A DNA stretch of 5,893 nt from Gemmataceae bacterium (GCA_026418875.1 JAOAAM010000756.1:1-5893); one strand, 5' to 3'; shown: positions 1 to 5,869, counted from the stretch's first letter. Made by a program: numbers and translations. Notes: generated from the letters alone by a model not told the origin.

Positions 1-237
1 GAACAACGACAACGGATCGTTTGCGAGTGGGTCACCGAGACGGTGAATCGGACGATCCGCGAGTGCGTCACCGTTCCGGTGCAGAAGCAAGTGCAAGTGC
101 CCGTCAACAACTGCTGCGGCACCACGACGTCGGCTTGCTGCGGCCAAGTGGTGACGGCGGGCGGCTGCGGCGCCTGCGATTCGTGCGTGGCCCAAGCCTG
201 CTGCACGACCGGCCGGCGTGGCTTGCTCCGTCGCTGA
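1..237 (+). CDS. Cys-rich VPV-repeat protein, C-terminal fragment
   Basis: The frame is open from the first base to a TGA at 235-237, giving the last 78 residues of a protein whose N-terminus lies off the contig. The first part (residues 6-35) is a Val/Thr-rich repeat-like stretch (IVCEWVTETV, then ECVTVPVQ, then VQVPV), followed by a tail rich in Cys, Gly and Thr. There are 11 Cys in 78 residues, several as CC pairs, and the end is basic (RRGLLRR). Repeats of the VPV-x-CxxV type are common in uncharacterised, often multicopy planctomycete proteins and may be exported and cross-linked; that is recalled family style, not shown here. No enzymatic domain is visible. A GTG at 43 could act as a start but has no ribosome binding site, and the reading frame continues upstream with the same composition, so a partial gene is the better call. 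A strong terminator follows at 317-348. Confidence 0.7.
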   Translation, partial: EQRQRIVCEWVTETVNRTIRECVTVPVQKQVQVPVNNCCGTTTSACCGQVVTAGGCGACDSCVAQACCTTGRRGLLRR

Positions 238-295
238 TCGGCCTTCCTCGGCCGTGGCCAGCGGCTCGGCGTGAGGGGCGTTTGCCTCAACTCGT

Positions 296-1426
296 TCAAC
301 GTTGACAATCGACCTTGGCCCGGGAACGCTCGTTCCTGGGCCTTTTTTCTTGCAGCACGTTCCCCAAAAATCGCACCATCTCTTCCTCATAGCGCTTCCG
401 GCTAAAGCGCTCAGCCTGTTTCCGTAACTGCGAACAGTCCCCCGTCCCTCGACGCTCGAAGTCGCGGATCGCCTCGCACAGCGATTCGACGGTCTGTTCC
501 TCGAAGAACCCGCCAGGCTCGACGACCGTCTCGATCGCCCCGCCTTTCCCGTACGCAATCACCGGAGCACCGCAAGCTTGGGCCTCGACGGGGACGATGC
601 CGAAGTCTTCTTCGCCGGGGAAGAGCAAGGCCCGGCAGCGGCGGTAATGGTCGCGGATGACGTCATCGGGTTGCCACCCGAGAAGTTGGATTCCCGGCCC
701 GGCCAGCGACCGCAGTCGCCGCTGGTCCTGCCCGGTGCCGATCACAATAAGCCGCTTGCCGAGTCGGCTGCACGCCTCGATAGCCAGGTCGAGCCGCTTG
801 TACGGAGCCAAGGCGGAGACACAAAGGTAGAAATCCTCTCGCGGTACGTCGGAGGGGGTGAAAAAGTCCGTATCGACGGGGGGATAGATCACGACACTGT
901 CCCGCCCGTAACAAACACGGATGCGGTCGCGGACCGTTTCACTGACGGCGATGAAATGGGAGACCCGCGGCGCGGTGGCTCGATCCCAATCGCGGAGCCG
1001 GTCGAGGAGCCAATCGGCGGCCTTGGCCCTCCAGCTTCGGCCGAAGTATGCCTCACGCAATTGCCAGGCGTACCGCATGGGGGTGAAGCAGTAACAGACG
1101 TGGGGGACGCCAGCCGGAGGCCGGGCTGACTTCGCCACGCAATGGCTGAAACTCAACACCAAATCGCACTCGGGAAGCTGCCAGCCTGCTGCCAAGGGCA
1201 TCACCGGGAGGAGATAGCGGTAGTATCGGCTGACCCGCGGCAATCGTTGCAGGGCGCTCGTTTTGGGGCGAAGGTGTTCGATGGCGGCCGGCACTCGTCC
1301 GGGTTCGTGGATCAGCGTGTACAGCCGGGCCGAGGGAAATCGACGGGCCAAGGGTTCCAGGCACTTCTCGCCGCCCCGTGTCCCGGTCAGCCAATCATGT
1401 ACGAAGATGACACGCACGTCTTCCAT
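296..1426 (-). CDS. GT4 family glycosyltransferase, WbaZ-like
   Basis: A 376-residue cytoplasmic or membrane-associated GT-B fold retaining glycosyltransferase. It probably transfers a sugar, mannose by analogy with WbaZ, from a nucleotide-sugar to a growing surface polysaccharide. The N-terminal acceptor half opens with VHDWLTGTRGGEK (residues 9-21), typical of the WbaZ-like group, and carries CYCFTPMRYAW (111-121). The C-terminal donor half has VIYPPVDTDFF (179-189), SALAPYKRLDLAIEA (204-218) and the GT4 EX7E motif E273-x7-E281 in EEDFGIVPVEAQACGAPVIAYGKGG. The length is normal for the family, and no signal peptide or membrane helix is evident. The ATG at 1426 has no clear Shine-Dalgarno; a GTG at codon 4 (1417), preceded by GGAAG, is a possible alternative that fits the family N-terminus (MRVxxVHDWL). 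The last 20 or so residues (KRPRNERSRA...) are basic and encoded by the opposite gene's terminator, so they are unlikely to be conserved. No polysaccharide genes adjoin it; donor and acceptor are unknown. Confidence 0.9.
   Translation of the reverse strand: MEDVRVIFVHDWLTGTRGGEKCLEPLARRFPSARLYTLIHEPGRVPAAIEHLRPKTSALQRLPRVSRYYRYLLPVMPLAAGWQLPECDLVLSFSHCVAKSARPPAGVPHVCYCFTPMRYAWQLREAYFGRSWRAKAADWLLDRLRDWDRATAPRVSHFIAVSETVRDRIRVCYGRDSVVIYPPVDTDFFTPSDVPREDFYLCVSALAPYKRLDLAIEACSRLGKRLIVIGTGQDQRRLRSLAGPGIQLLGWQPDDVIRDHYRRCRALLFPGEEDFGIVPVEAQACGAPVIAYGKGGAIETVVEPGGFFEEQTVESLCEAIRDFERRGTGDCSQLRKQAERFSRKRYEEEMVRFLGNVLQEKRPRNERSRAKVDCQR
317..348 (+). terminator. Intrinsic terminator of the Cys-rich gene
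   Basis: An 11-bp GC-rich stem (317-327 with 332-342, one G-U pair) closes a GCTC loop and is followed directly by six T at 343-348. It lies about 80 bases after the stop of the Cys-rich gene and is correctly oriented for the + strand. On the - strand it has an A run before the stem but no T run after it, so it should work in one direction only. It sits inside the 3' end of the convergent glycosyltransferase coding region. Confidence 0.85.
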
Positions 1427-1462
1427 GACGAACTCGCCGCTGCACGATCCTTTCCGAACACG

Positions 1463-1488
1463 TTACCCCCGAGGACGTCCTGCGGTAA
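1463..1488. promoter_or_regulatory. Nested dyad upstream of the glycosyltransferase
   Basis: A perfect 10-bp palindrome AGGACGTCCT (1472-1481) is flanked by a second inverted pair, TTACC (1463-1467) and GGTAA (1484-1488), whose centre is offset by one base. The element ends 37 bases before the glycosyltransferase start codon (1426) and would be in its leader or promoter region. It could be a repressor operator or an mRNA hairpin; nothing in the window says which, and chance cannot be excluded. Confidence 0.3.
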
Positions 1489-1574
1489 AGAGCAAAAAGC
1501 CAATGCGTTTTCACCGGGGCAGCCGGCATCATTCGGGTAACAACCCATCGCGGCCGTGCCGCTGCGGATCGAAA

Positions 1575-1603
1575 TTGGCAACCAAGCGTTTATCGCATAT
1601 AGT
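1575..1603 (+). promoter_or_regulatory. Sigma70-like promoter for the PP2C gene
   Basis: TTGGCA (1575-1580, five of six to TTGACA) and TATAGT (1598-1603, five of six to TATAAT) are separated by the optimal 17 bases, standing out in a GC-rich background. Transcription would begin near 1610, giving a leader of about 110 bases before the phosphatase ATG at 1720. The -35 lies in a small dyad, TTGG-CAA-CCAA (1575-1585), which could be an operator or chance. Confidence 0.55.
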
Positions 1604-1719
1604 TCTTATGGTGGAGTGCAACGGCTTTTGCACGCGGGAAAGTCCAGCCGCCAGACGAAACAACTCGTTCCGTCCACTCCCGATCTCGTCGAGTGAAGCG
1701 AATTCGACTGAGGTGGCCG

Positions 1720-2478
1720 ATGGCCCTGAAACTGAATGTCGGGAAATGCACCCTGTTGGGCAATTACCGGGAAAATAATGAAGACGCCATCGAGGTGAAA
1801 CATTATCCCGATCTGGACATCTGTATCGTCGCCGATGGCATGGGCGGGCAGGCCGCCGGGGAAGTCGCCAGCAAGCATGCCATCGAGGTGATCCCCCGCG
1901 AACTCCGCCGCGGCTTAAGCCAGGCCAATGGTGCCGATCAGACCAAGTCCGTGATCCGCCGGTCGATCGTGTCGGCCAATGAAGAAATTATCCAAATGTC
2001 CAACCTCGACCGCGAAATGAAGAACATGGGGACCACCGTGGTCACCGCGGTCTGGCGGAAGGAGAACGAAATCTTCATCGCCGGTGTCGGCGACTCCCGC
2101 GCCTACCTCGTCCGGGACGGCAAGATCGAACAACTCACTGTCGATCACTCGTTGGCCCAAGCCCTCGTCGAAGCCAAGACCATCTCCCCCGCCGAGGCGA
2201 AAGACCACCGCTTCAAGAACGTCCTCTGGAAGTACTTGGGCACGCGCGAGGTCGGCGACGGGCCAGAAGTCAAGGTCGTCCCGATCAAGCCCGGCGACCG
2301 CTTCATCCTGTGTACCGACGGCCTGACCGGCGTTGTCAGTGACGACAAAATTTTGCAATTCGTCCTCAGCCATCCAGACGTGCAGGAATGTGCGGACGGC
2401 TTGGGCCAACTCGCCTTGGACAGCGGCTCCAAAGACAACGTCTCCGTCATCGTCATCGAAGTCGCCGAAGCGAAGTGA
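1720..2478 (+). CDS. PP2C-family protein Ser/Thr phosphatase
   Basis: A 252-residue soluble PPM/PP2C phosphatase that uses two metal ions (Mn or Mg) to remove phosphate from Ser/Thr residues, probably opposing the many Hanks-type kinases of planctomycetes. All core motifs are present, counting from the ATG at 1720: R17-x2-N20-E21-D22, VADGMGG with metal ligand D39, GTT at 104-106, GDSRAYL at 124-130, DHS at 142-144, CTDGLT with D200, and SKDN with D239-N240. It is a single catalytic domain of the PrpC/Stp/PstP bacterial type, with no transmembrane helix and no sensor domain. The ATG at 1720 is preferred over an in-frame GTG at 1693 because GAGGT lies five bases before it and the family starts here. 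No kinase or FHA gene is adjacent, so its substrates cannot be inferred. It is probably transcribed alone from the promoter at 1575-1603. Confidence 0.93.
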   Translation: MALKLNVGKCTLLGNYRENNEDAIEVKHYPDLDICIVADGMGGQAAGEVASKHAIEVIPRELRRGLSQANGADQTKSVIRRSIVSANEEIIQMSNLDREMKNMGTTVVTAVWRKENEIFIAGVGDSRAYLVRDGKIEQLTVDHSLAQALVEAKTISPAEAKDHRFKNVLWKYLGTREVGDGPEVKVVPIKPGDRFILCTDGLTGVVSDDKILQFVLSHPDVQECADGLGQLALDSGSKDNVSVIVIEVAEAK

Positions 2479-2517
2479 ATTGGTCGGCCTGACCGAAGCG
2501 AAGGATTCCTTCCCCCA

Positions 2518-2555
2518 CCGCCGTCGCCTCGTTCGACAGCGGCGAGTCGCGGCGG
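2518..2555. terminator. GC-rich hairpin between convergent genes (weak)
   Basis: CCGCCG (2518-2523) pairs with CGGCGG (2550-2555), and inside it CTCG (2528-2531) can pair with CGAG (2543-2546). It lies between the stop codons of the phosphatase and the convergent dehydrogenase, where a bidirectional terminator would be expected. It has no T run on either side, so intrinsic termination is doubtful; it could be a pause site or a barrier protecting the 3' end. Confidence 0.25.
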
Positions 2556-2576
2556 ATCGAGAAGGTTACGGCCGGC

Positions 2577-3311
2577 TCAAATGTACGTCTGCCACGTCGG
2601 TTTGATGATCAGTTCCGGTACCGAGGCCCGAGCAGGAAGAGTCGCGACAAACAACACGCATGCCGCCACGTCCTCAGGCTGCAAAATGCGGGCGCGGTGC
2701 TCCGGTGTGACGGGGACGGGCCGATGGTCCAAGATGGGTGTGTCAATCTCGCCGGGGAAGATATTCGTCACGCGGATGTTGTTGTCTTTTTCCTCGGCGG
2801 ACAGGCAAATTCCCAAGGCGGCCAGGCCGAACTTCGCTGCATTGTAAGCCGCGCCTCCCAGGGGGTTCGACCGCTTCCCGGAGACGGAATTGATGCAGAT
2901 GATCACGCCATCTTTTCGCTGACGCATCTGCGGTAAGACGGCGTGGATACAGTAGAAGGCACCATCCAAGTTGGCGGCGATCATGGCCCGCCAGCTTTCC
3001 GGGGTCAATTCTTGGATCGAACGATTCTTGATATTCGCACCGGCGTTGGCGACGAGGATGTCGATGCGGCCAAATGCTTCGGTCACCTTGCGGACCAGCG
3101 TGTCGGCCTGGCGGGGATCGGTGATGTCCGCGGGGTGGACGAGCAGTTGCGGCCCGGCGTTCAGTTCTGCGGCGGCTTGCTGAAGTTTTTCGGGGTTTCG
3201 ACCGGCAATGGCGACCCGCGCTCCTTCACGGAGGAAGAGTCGGGCGGTCGCCAGGCCGACGCCGGAACCGCCTCCCGTGATGAGGGCCGTTTTGTCGGTG
3301 AGAGAGGGCAT
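2577..3311 (-). CDS. Short-chain dehydrogenase/reductase (SDR)
   Basis: A 244-residue classical SDR: a soluble Rossmann-fold NAD(P)-dependent oxidoreductase acting on an alcohol or carbonyl substrate. The cofactor motif TGGGSGVG is at residues 12-19, with A-G-R at 36-38 after the second strand (the Arg favours NADP over NAD). D62 lies in the adenine pocket, followed by NAG at 89-91, structural N114, catalytic Ser probably S142, Y156-x3-K160, and PG at 186-187. The end (TLPARASVPELIIKPTWQTYI) resembles YdfG-type 3-hydroxy acid dehydrogenases, but the substrate cannot be assigned from this. The ATG at 3311 is preceded by GGGGT eight bases away. The RRM gene upstream on the same strand ends in a strong terminator, so this gene probably has its own promoter in 3312-3390, although none is clear. 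It faces the phosphatase tail to tail. Confidence 0.9.
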   Translation of the reverse strand: MPSLTDKTALITGGGSGVGLATARLFLREGARVAIAGRNPEKLQQAAAELNAGPQLLVHPADITDPRQADTLVRKVTEAFGRIDILVANAGANIKNRSIQELTPESWRAMIAANLDGAFYCIHAVLPQMRQRKDGVIICINSVSGKRSNPLGGAAYNAAKFGLAALGICLSAEEKDNNIRVTNIFPGEIDTPILDHRPVPVTPEHRARILQPEDVAACVLFVATLPARASVPELIIKPTWQTYI

Positions 3312-3317
3312 GTTCGG

Positions 3318-3353
3318 GACCCCGTGACAACTTAGCGAATAGGCGATGGGGTC
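3318..3353 (-). promoter_or_regulatory. Possible hairpin covering the SDR ribosome binding site
   Basis: On the - strand, GACCCC (3353-3348) is complementary to GGGGTC (3323-3318), with a 24-base loop. The second arm contains the GGGG that serves as the likely Shine-Dalgarno for the dehydrogenase, eight bases before its ATG. Pairing would reduce translation. The stem is only six base pairs with a long loop, so this may be coincidence in GC-rich DNA. Confidence 0.25.
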
Positions 3354-3390
3354 ATCCTAGGGAGAGCGGGGAAGCAGCGTCGATGGGGTG

Positions 3391-3429
3391 AAAAGAGAAA
3401 GGCCCAAGGCAGAGAACCTGCCCTGGGCC
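3391..3429 (-). terminator. Intrinsic terminator of the RRM gene
   Basis: Read on the - strand, a 12-bp stem (3429-3418 with 3412-3401, one G-T wobble) closes a five-base loop and is followed by a T-rich tail, TTTCTCTTTT (3400-3391). It starts 28 bases after the RRM stop codon and separates this gene from the dehydrogenase downstream on the same strand. Confidence 0.88.
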
Positions 3430-3457
3430 GCAGTGGAATTAGCAATTTGGGTGGAGG

Positions 3458-3808
3458 TTAGTAACGACCGCCCCGACCGCCGCCGTAGCCGCCGTAGCCG
3501 CCGCCGTTGCCCCGACCGCCGTAACCTCGGCCGCCGCCGCCCCCGTTCCCCGGACCGCGGCGCTCTTCACGCGGCCGCGCTTCGTTCACAGTGAGGGTTC
3601 GGCCTTGGAACATCGCGCCATTCAAGGCGGCAATGGCCGCATCCGCCCCATCGCTCATCTCGACGAAACCGAAACCACGGGATCGGCCCGTCTCCCGGTC
3701 CTTGATGATTTGCGCGCCGACTACCGTTCCATGCTTGGAGAATTCGGCCCGCAGGTCTTCCTCGGTCGTGGCAAAAGGCAGGTTTCCAACGTACAGATTC
3801 TTCGTCAT
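3458..3808 (-). CDS. Glycine-rich RRM RNA-binding protein
   Basis: A 116-residue single-RRM protein that binds single-stranded RNA in the cytoplasm, similar in layout to cyanobacterial Rbp and plant GRP proteins, often linked to cold adaptation or mRNA localisation. The RRM spans about residues 3-79: RNP2 is LYVGNL (5-10) and RNP1 is RGFGFVEM (44-51), each with the expected aromatic residues (Y6; F46 and F48). From residue 85 on, the tail is a low-complexity Gly/Arg/Tyr stretch with RGY, RGN, GGY and RGG units, ending in Tyr. The frame stays open upstream for 37 more codons, but that extension is not RRM-like; [10 protein letters not shown] is the standard family start, with GGGG seven bases before the ATG at 3808. 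Its own terminator follows at 3391-3429, and its leader is structured (hairpins at 3819-3838 and 3853-3868). Confidence 0.93.
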   Translation of the reverse strand: MTKNLYVGNLPFATTEEDLRAEFSKHGTVVGAQIIKDRETGRSRGFGFVEMSDGADAAIAALNGAMFQGRTLTVNEARPREERRGPGNGGGGGRGYGGRGNGGGYGGYGGGRGGRY

Positions 3809-3818
3809 ACTCGTACCC

Positions 3819-3838
3819 CGGGGTTTTGTTCCACCCCG
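3819..3838 (-). promoter_or_regulatory. RRM leader hairpin next to the ribosome binding site
   Basis: On the - strand, CGGGGT (3838-3833) pairs with ACCCCG (3824-3819) around an eight-base loop, ending ten bases before the RRM start codon. The putative Shine-Dalgarno (3819-3816) touches its base, so folding could limit ribosome access. Together with the UUCG hairpin just upstream it makes a compact structured leader. Confidence 0.35.
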
Positions 3839-3852
3839 AAAAACAAAGGACC

Positions 3853-3868
3853 CCGTCCCGAAGGACGG
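3853..3868 (-). promoter_or_regulatory. UUCG tetraloop hairpin in the RRM leader
   Basis: On the - strand, CCGTCC-TTCG-GGACGG forms a six-bp stem closed by C-G around a UUCG loop, the exceptionally stable RNA tetraloop. It lies 44 bases before the RRM ATG. It is followed by a T-rich stretch (GTCCTTTGTTTTTC), so it might act as a weak attenuator as well as a stability element. Confidence 0.4.
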
Positions 3869-4095
3869 TTGGAAGACAGGCGATACGCGGCGATCCGACC
3901 AGACAGCTTCATGCGCCACCCCCGACCCGCCGGTGGAAGCCGGCGGCGGAAAGCAAGCGGGACATTCTCGGGTTCTGGAGCAAGGCAGCTAGCTCAGACG
4001 GGTTCACCAAGAAAGGCCTACTGAACGGAAGCAGCTAAACGTTCGTCATCTTCCGATAACCAGGGCAGGCCCGCGCCCGCCCTCAGACTGCCCAA

Positions 4096-4124
4096 AGTAT
4101 AAGGAGGCTTGTCAAAAAATGCAA
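4096..4124 (-). promoter_or_regulatory. Possible leftward promoter for the RRM gene
   Basis: On the - strand, TATACT (4101-4096, five of six to the -10 consensus) is preceded at 17 bases by TTGCAT (4124-4119, only three of six to -35). The surroundings are AT-rich. A start near 4089 would give a leader of about 280 bases for the RRM gene, beginning with a GGGCAG/CTGCCC hairpin. A perfect TTGACA also occurs here (4114-4109), but only eight bases before the TATACT, so the two cannot work together. Confidence 0.3.
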
Positions 4125-4275
4125 CTGAAAAAATCATGAATCGTCCAAGAAGATTCCTCCCAGCCCTCAACCCCCATCCATGCGAACCCAAATGTCACTC
4201 CCGATCGCTGTTGTCCTTGGACCTCGTGGCCTCTTCATCTGCATCCGCGATCATTTCGTCACGATGTCAGACCAC

Positions 4276-4992
4276 TCAGCGGCGAAAAATCCAGTCCTCA
4301 CGGCTGAATTTGTCAACCACCAGACGCGAGACCAGCTCGGCCGGCCACTCCGTTCGCAATTCGTCGGCACCCCACTCGGCTCGCAGCAACGCGATGATCG
4401 TCTCGGGCTGGTCGGGCAGGTCGGTCAGGAAATCGGCGTGCGATCGCTCTCCGCGGTATTCCGGGCGTCGTGGTGGCAGTTTCAGGTAGCGTCCCACCGT
4501 CTGTCGGTCGAATCCGTGCAGCAAGGTGCCGTGATGCAGTAAATACCGCCGCTTGCGCTGCTGTGCGTTACCGGAGAACTTTTTCCCCTGCACGACCAAG
4601 TCGCTGCTGCCGGCCCACTCGATCCCCGGCCGCAACGGGGCCAACGCCCGAGCAAGGCGTCCGAGAATCACTCGGTACGACTCCCGAATACGGGTCAGAT
4701 CGTCGCTGCCTTCGAGGGGAAGGACAAGGCTGAACAGCAAGCATTTCGGCCCCAGCAGGACGGTCCCGCCGCCACTGCTGCGTCGAAACAACGGCACGCC
4801 GTCGGCTTGGCACGCTGCCCATTCCACGTCGTCGTCAATGACTCCTCCAGCCCCGAGAACCACGGCCAGGCTCGACCAACTCCACACCCGCAGCACCGGC
4901 CCCCGCTCTCCCTCCTCCGCTTCGAGCAGCAACGCCTCGTCCAAAGCGAGGTTCTCCGGCAACGTCGGCAGGGTCAAAGGTAAAAAATCCAT
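4276..4992 (-). CDS. Lipoate-protein ligase-like protein (LplA/LipM fold)
   Basis: A 238-residue protein of the biotin/lipoate ligase (BPL_LplA_LipB) domain family, likely attaching lipoate or octanoate to lysines of 2-oxoacid dehydrogenase E2 subunits or GcvH in the cytoplasm. Motifs: LRVW at 34-37, [13 protein letters not shown] at 70-82 (the lipoyl-AMP binding loop), and [19 protein letters not shown] at 129-147 with the conserved lysine (K137 or K138), then HHGTLL at 153-158. It is shorter than E. coli LplA (about 337) and lacks its C-terminal accessory domain. LipM octanoyltransferases have a catalytic Cys just before the GxK motif, but here that place reads GIEWAGSSD with no Cys, so a ligase-like or non-LipM activity is more likely. 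Start: ATG at 4992, with only a weak GGATGG ahead; the frame stays open upstream through antisense ettA and the adapter, which is not real coding. It is divergent from ettA, 81 bp apart. Confidence 0.85.
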   Translation of the reverse strand: MDFLPLTLPTLPENLALDEALLLEAEEGERGPVLRVWSWSSLAVVLGAGGVIDDDVEWAACQADGVPLFRRSSGGGTVLLGPKCLLFSLVLPLEGSDDLTRIRESYRVILGRLARALAPLRPGIEWAGSSDLVVQGKKFSGNAQQRKRRYLLHHGTLLHGFDRQTVGRYLKLPPRRPEYRGERSHADFLTDLPDQPETIIALLRAEWGADELRTEWPAELVSRLVVDKFSREDWIFRR

Positions 4993-5061
4993 GATCCATC
5001 CAGGGACGACCCTTCGGCACCTTTGCGTTCTCACGGCTGTTTTTGTACGCTGAACCCATCG

Positions 5062-5067
5062 AAGGAG
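5062..5067 (+). promoter_or_regulatory. Shine-Dalgarno of ettA
   Basis: AAGGAG lies six bases before the ATG at 5074, the clearest ribosome binding site in the window, and fixes the ettA start. No convincing -35/-10 pair was found in the 81-bp gap to the divergent ligase gene. Confidence 0.8.
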
Positions 5068-5073
5068 TGCATC

Positions 5074-5869
5074 ATGGGTGAGCGTTACATCTTCACCATT
5101 CGACAGCTGACCAAGACCTACAACAACAAGGAAATCCTCAAGGACATCTGGCTCGCCTTCTATCCGGGGGCGAAGATCGGCGTCATCGGGCCGAACGGCT
5201 CCGGTAAGTCCACCTTGTTGCGCATTATGGCAATGCAGGATCGCGACTTCGTCGGCGAAGCGGAGCCGGCCCCGGGGATCACGATTGGCTACGTCCCGCA
5301 GGAACCGCAACTGACTCCCGGCAAAACCGTCCTGGAGAACATCGAAGAGGCCGTCGCTCAGAAGCGGGAGATCCTCCGGCGGCATCAGGAGATCGGCGAT
5401 CTGTTGGCCGACCCCAATGCCGATTTCGACAAGCTCATGGACGAGATGAGCAAATTGCAGGACATCATCGACGCGCAGAACCTTTGGGAGCTCGATCGTC
5501 AACTGGAAGTGGCGATGGATGCCATGCGCCTGCCGCCGGGAGAGGCTCCCGTCGAACAACTCTCCGGCGGGGAACGCCGTCGCGTGGCCCTGTGCAAAAC
5601 CTTGCTGCAACAACCGGATCTGTTGCTGCTCGACGAGCCGACGAACCACCTCGACGCGGAGAGCGTGGCTTGGCTTGAGCATCACCTCGAACAGTACCCG
5701 GGGACGGTCGTGGCGGTGACCCACGACCGTTATTTCCTGGACAACGTGGCCAAGTGGATTCTCGAATTGGATCGTGGCCGCGGCTACCCGTACGAGGCAA
5801 ACTACACCGGCTGGCTGGAGAAGAAGAAGGCGCGGCTGGAGATGGAGGAAAAAGCCGAGTCCGCCAGCC
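5074..5869 (+). CDS. ettA: Energy-dependent translational throttle EttA (partial)
   Basis: The first 265 residues of an ABC-F ATPase. EttA binds the ribosomal E site and gates entry into elongation according to the ATP/ADP ratio; it is cytosolic and has no membrane domain. The first ABC domain is complete: [17 protein letters not shown] with Walker A at 39-46, the Q-loop region YVPQEPQL (73-80), the EttA arm insertion about 95-140, signature LSGGE (163-167), Walker B LLLLDE with D187 and E188, PTNHLD (189-194) and switch H217 in THDRYFLDN. The text then enters the interdomain linker ([13 protein letters not shown]). [26 protein letters not shown] and WILELDRG match EttA rather than Uup or other ABC-F subgroups. 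The family length is about 555, so roughly half is missing: genomic sequence stops at 5869, where adapter begins. This is an assembly edge, not a biological truncation. Confidence 0.95.

Larger units (their letters stand above)
1427..1719. other. Divergent intergenic region (no gene)
   Basis: These 293 bases separate the glycosyltransferase (-) from the phosphatase (+) and must hold both promoters. A rightward promoter is visible at 1575-1603. Near the left end lies a nested dyad (1463-1488). In the expected phosphatase leader a small hairpin, GTGCAA with TTGCAC (1616-1621 with 1628-1633, 6-base loop), follows the promoter. Short frames crossing the region have no ribosome binding site or recognisable protein style. 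No convincing promoter for the glycosyltransferase could be picked out by eye. Confidence 0.5.
3809..4275. other. 467-bp gene-free region between RRM and ligase genes
   Basis: No convincing gene is seen here. The part next to the RRM gene is probably its leader, with two hairpins (3819-3838 and 3853-3868). A possible leftward promoter lies at 4096-4124, next to an inverted pair GGGCAG/CTGCCC (4063-4068 with 4088-4093). The stretch 4095-4140 is clearly richer in A and T than its surroundings. The rest (4140-4275) follows the ligase stop on the - strand. It holds only a weak five-bp hairpin, GAATC/GATTC (4138-4156), whose short T run is a poor terminator candidate. Frames crossing it on the + strand run on into ligase antisense and look like shadows. 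Confidence 0.5.

Noticed and set aside
21..305. 94-codon + strand frame at the left edge
   Set aside because: It has a TTG start with no ribosome binding site; the overlapping frame open from base 1 has the coherent Cys-rich repeat composition.
578..1129. 183-codon + strand frame
   Set aside because: Wholly antisense to the glycosyltransferase, whose motifs are clear on the other strand; a typical high-GC shadow.
1693..1719. Upstream GTG start for the phosphatase
   Set aside because: No ribosome binding site, and the extra nine residues are unlike the family; the ATG at 1720 has GAGGT at the right spacing.
1915..2409. 164-codon - strand frame
   Set aside because: Antisense to the PP2C phosphatase, whose metal-binding motifs are complete; a high-GC shadow.
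3809..3919. 37-codon N-terminal extension of the RRM protein
   Set aside because: It is not RRM-like, overlaps two leader hairpins, and the family start [10 protein letters not shown] lies just downstream.
3984..4007. tRNA-like string containing TAGCTCAG and GGTTC
   Set aside because: No matching acceptor stem, anticodon arm or T arm at the right distances; no cloverleaf can be drawn.
4109..4489. + strand frame after the AAGGAGG at 4101
   Set aside because: The TTG start is only one base from the Shine-Dalgarno, the protein is low in recognisable features, and most of it is antisense to the ligase gene.
4180..4542. 120-codon + strand frame
   Set aside because: No ribosome binding site, no recognised domain, and about three quarters is antisense to the ligase gene.
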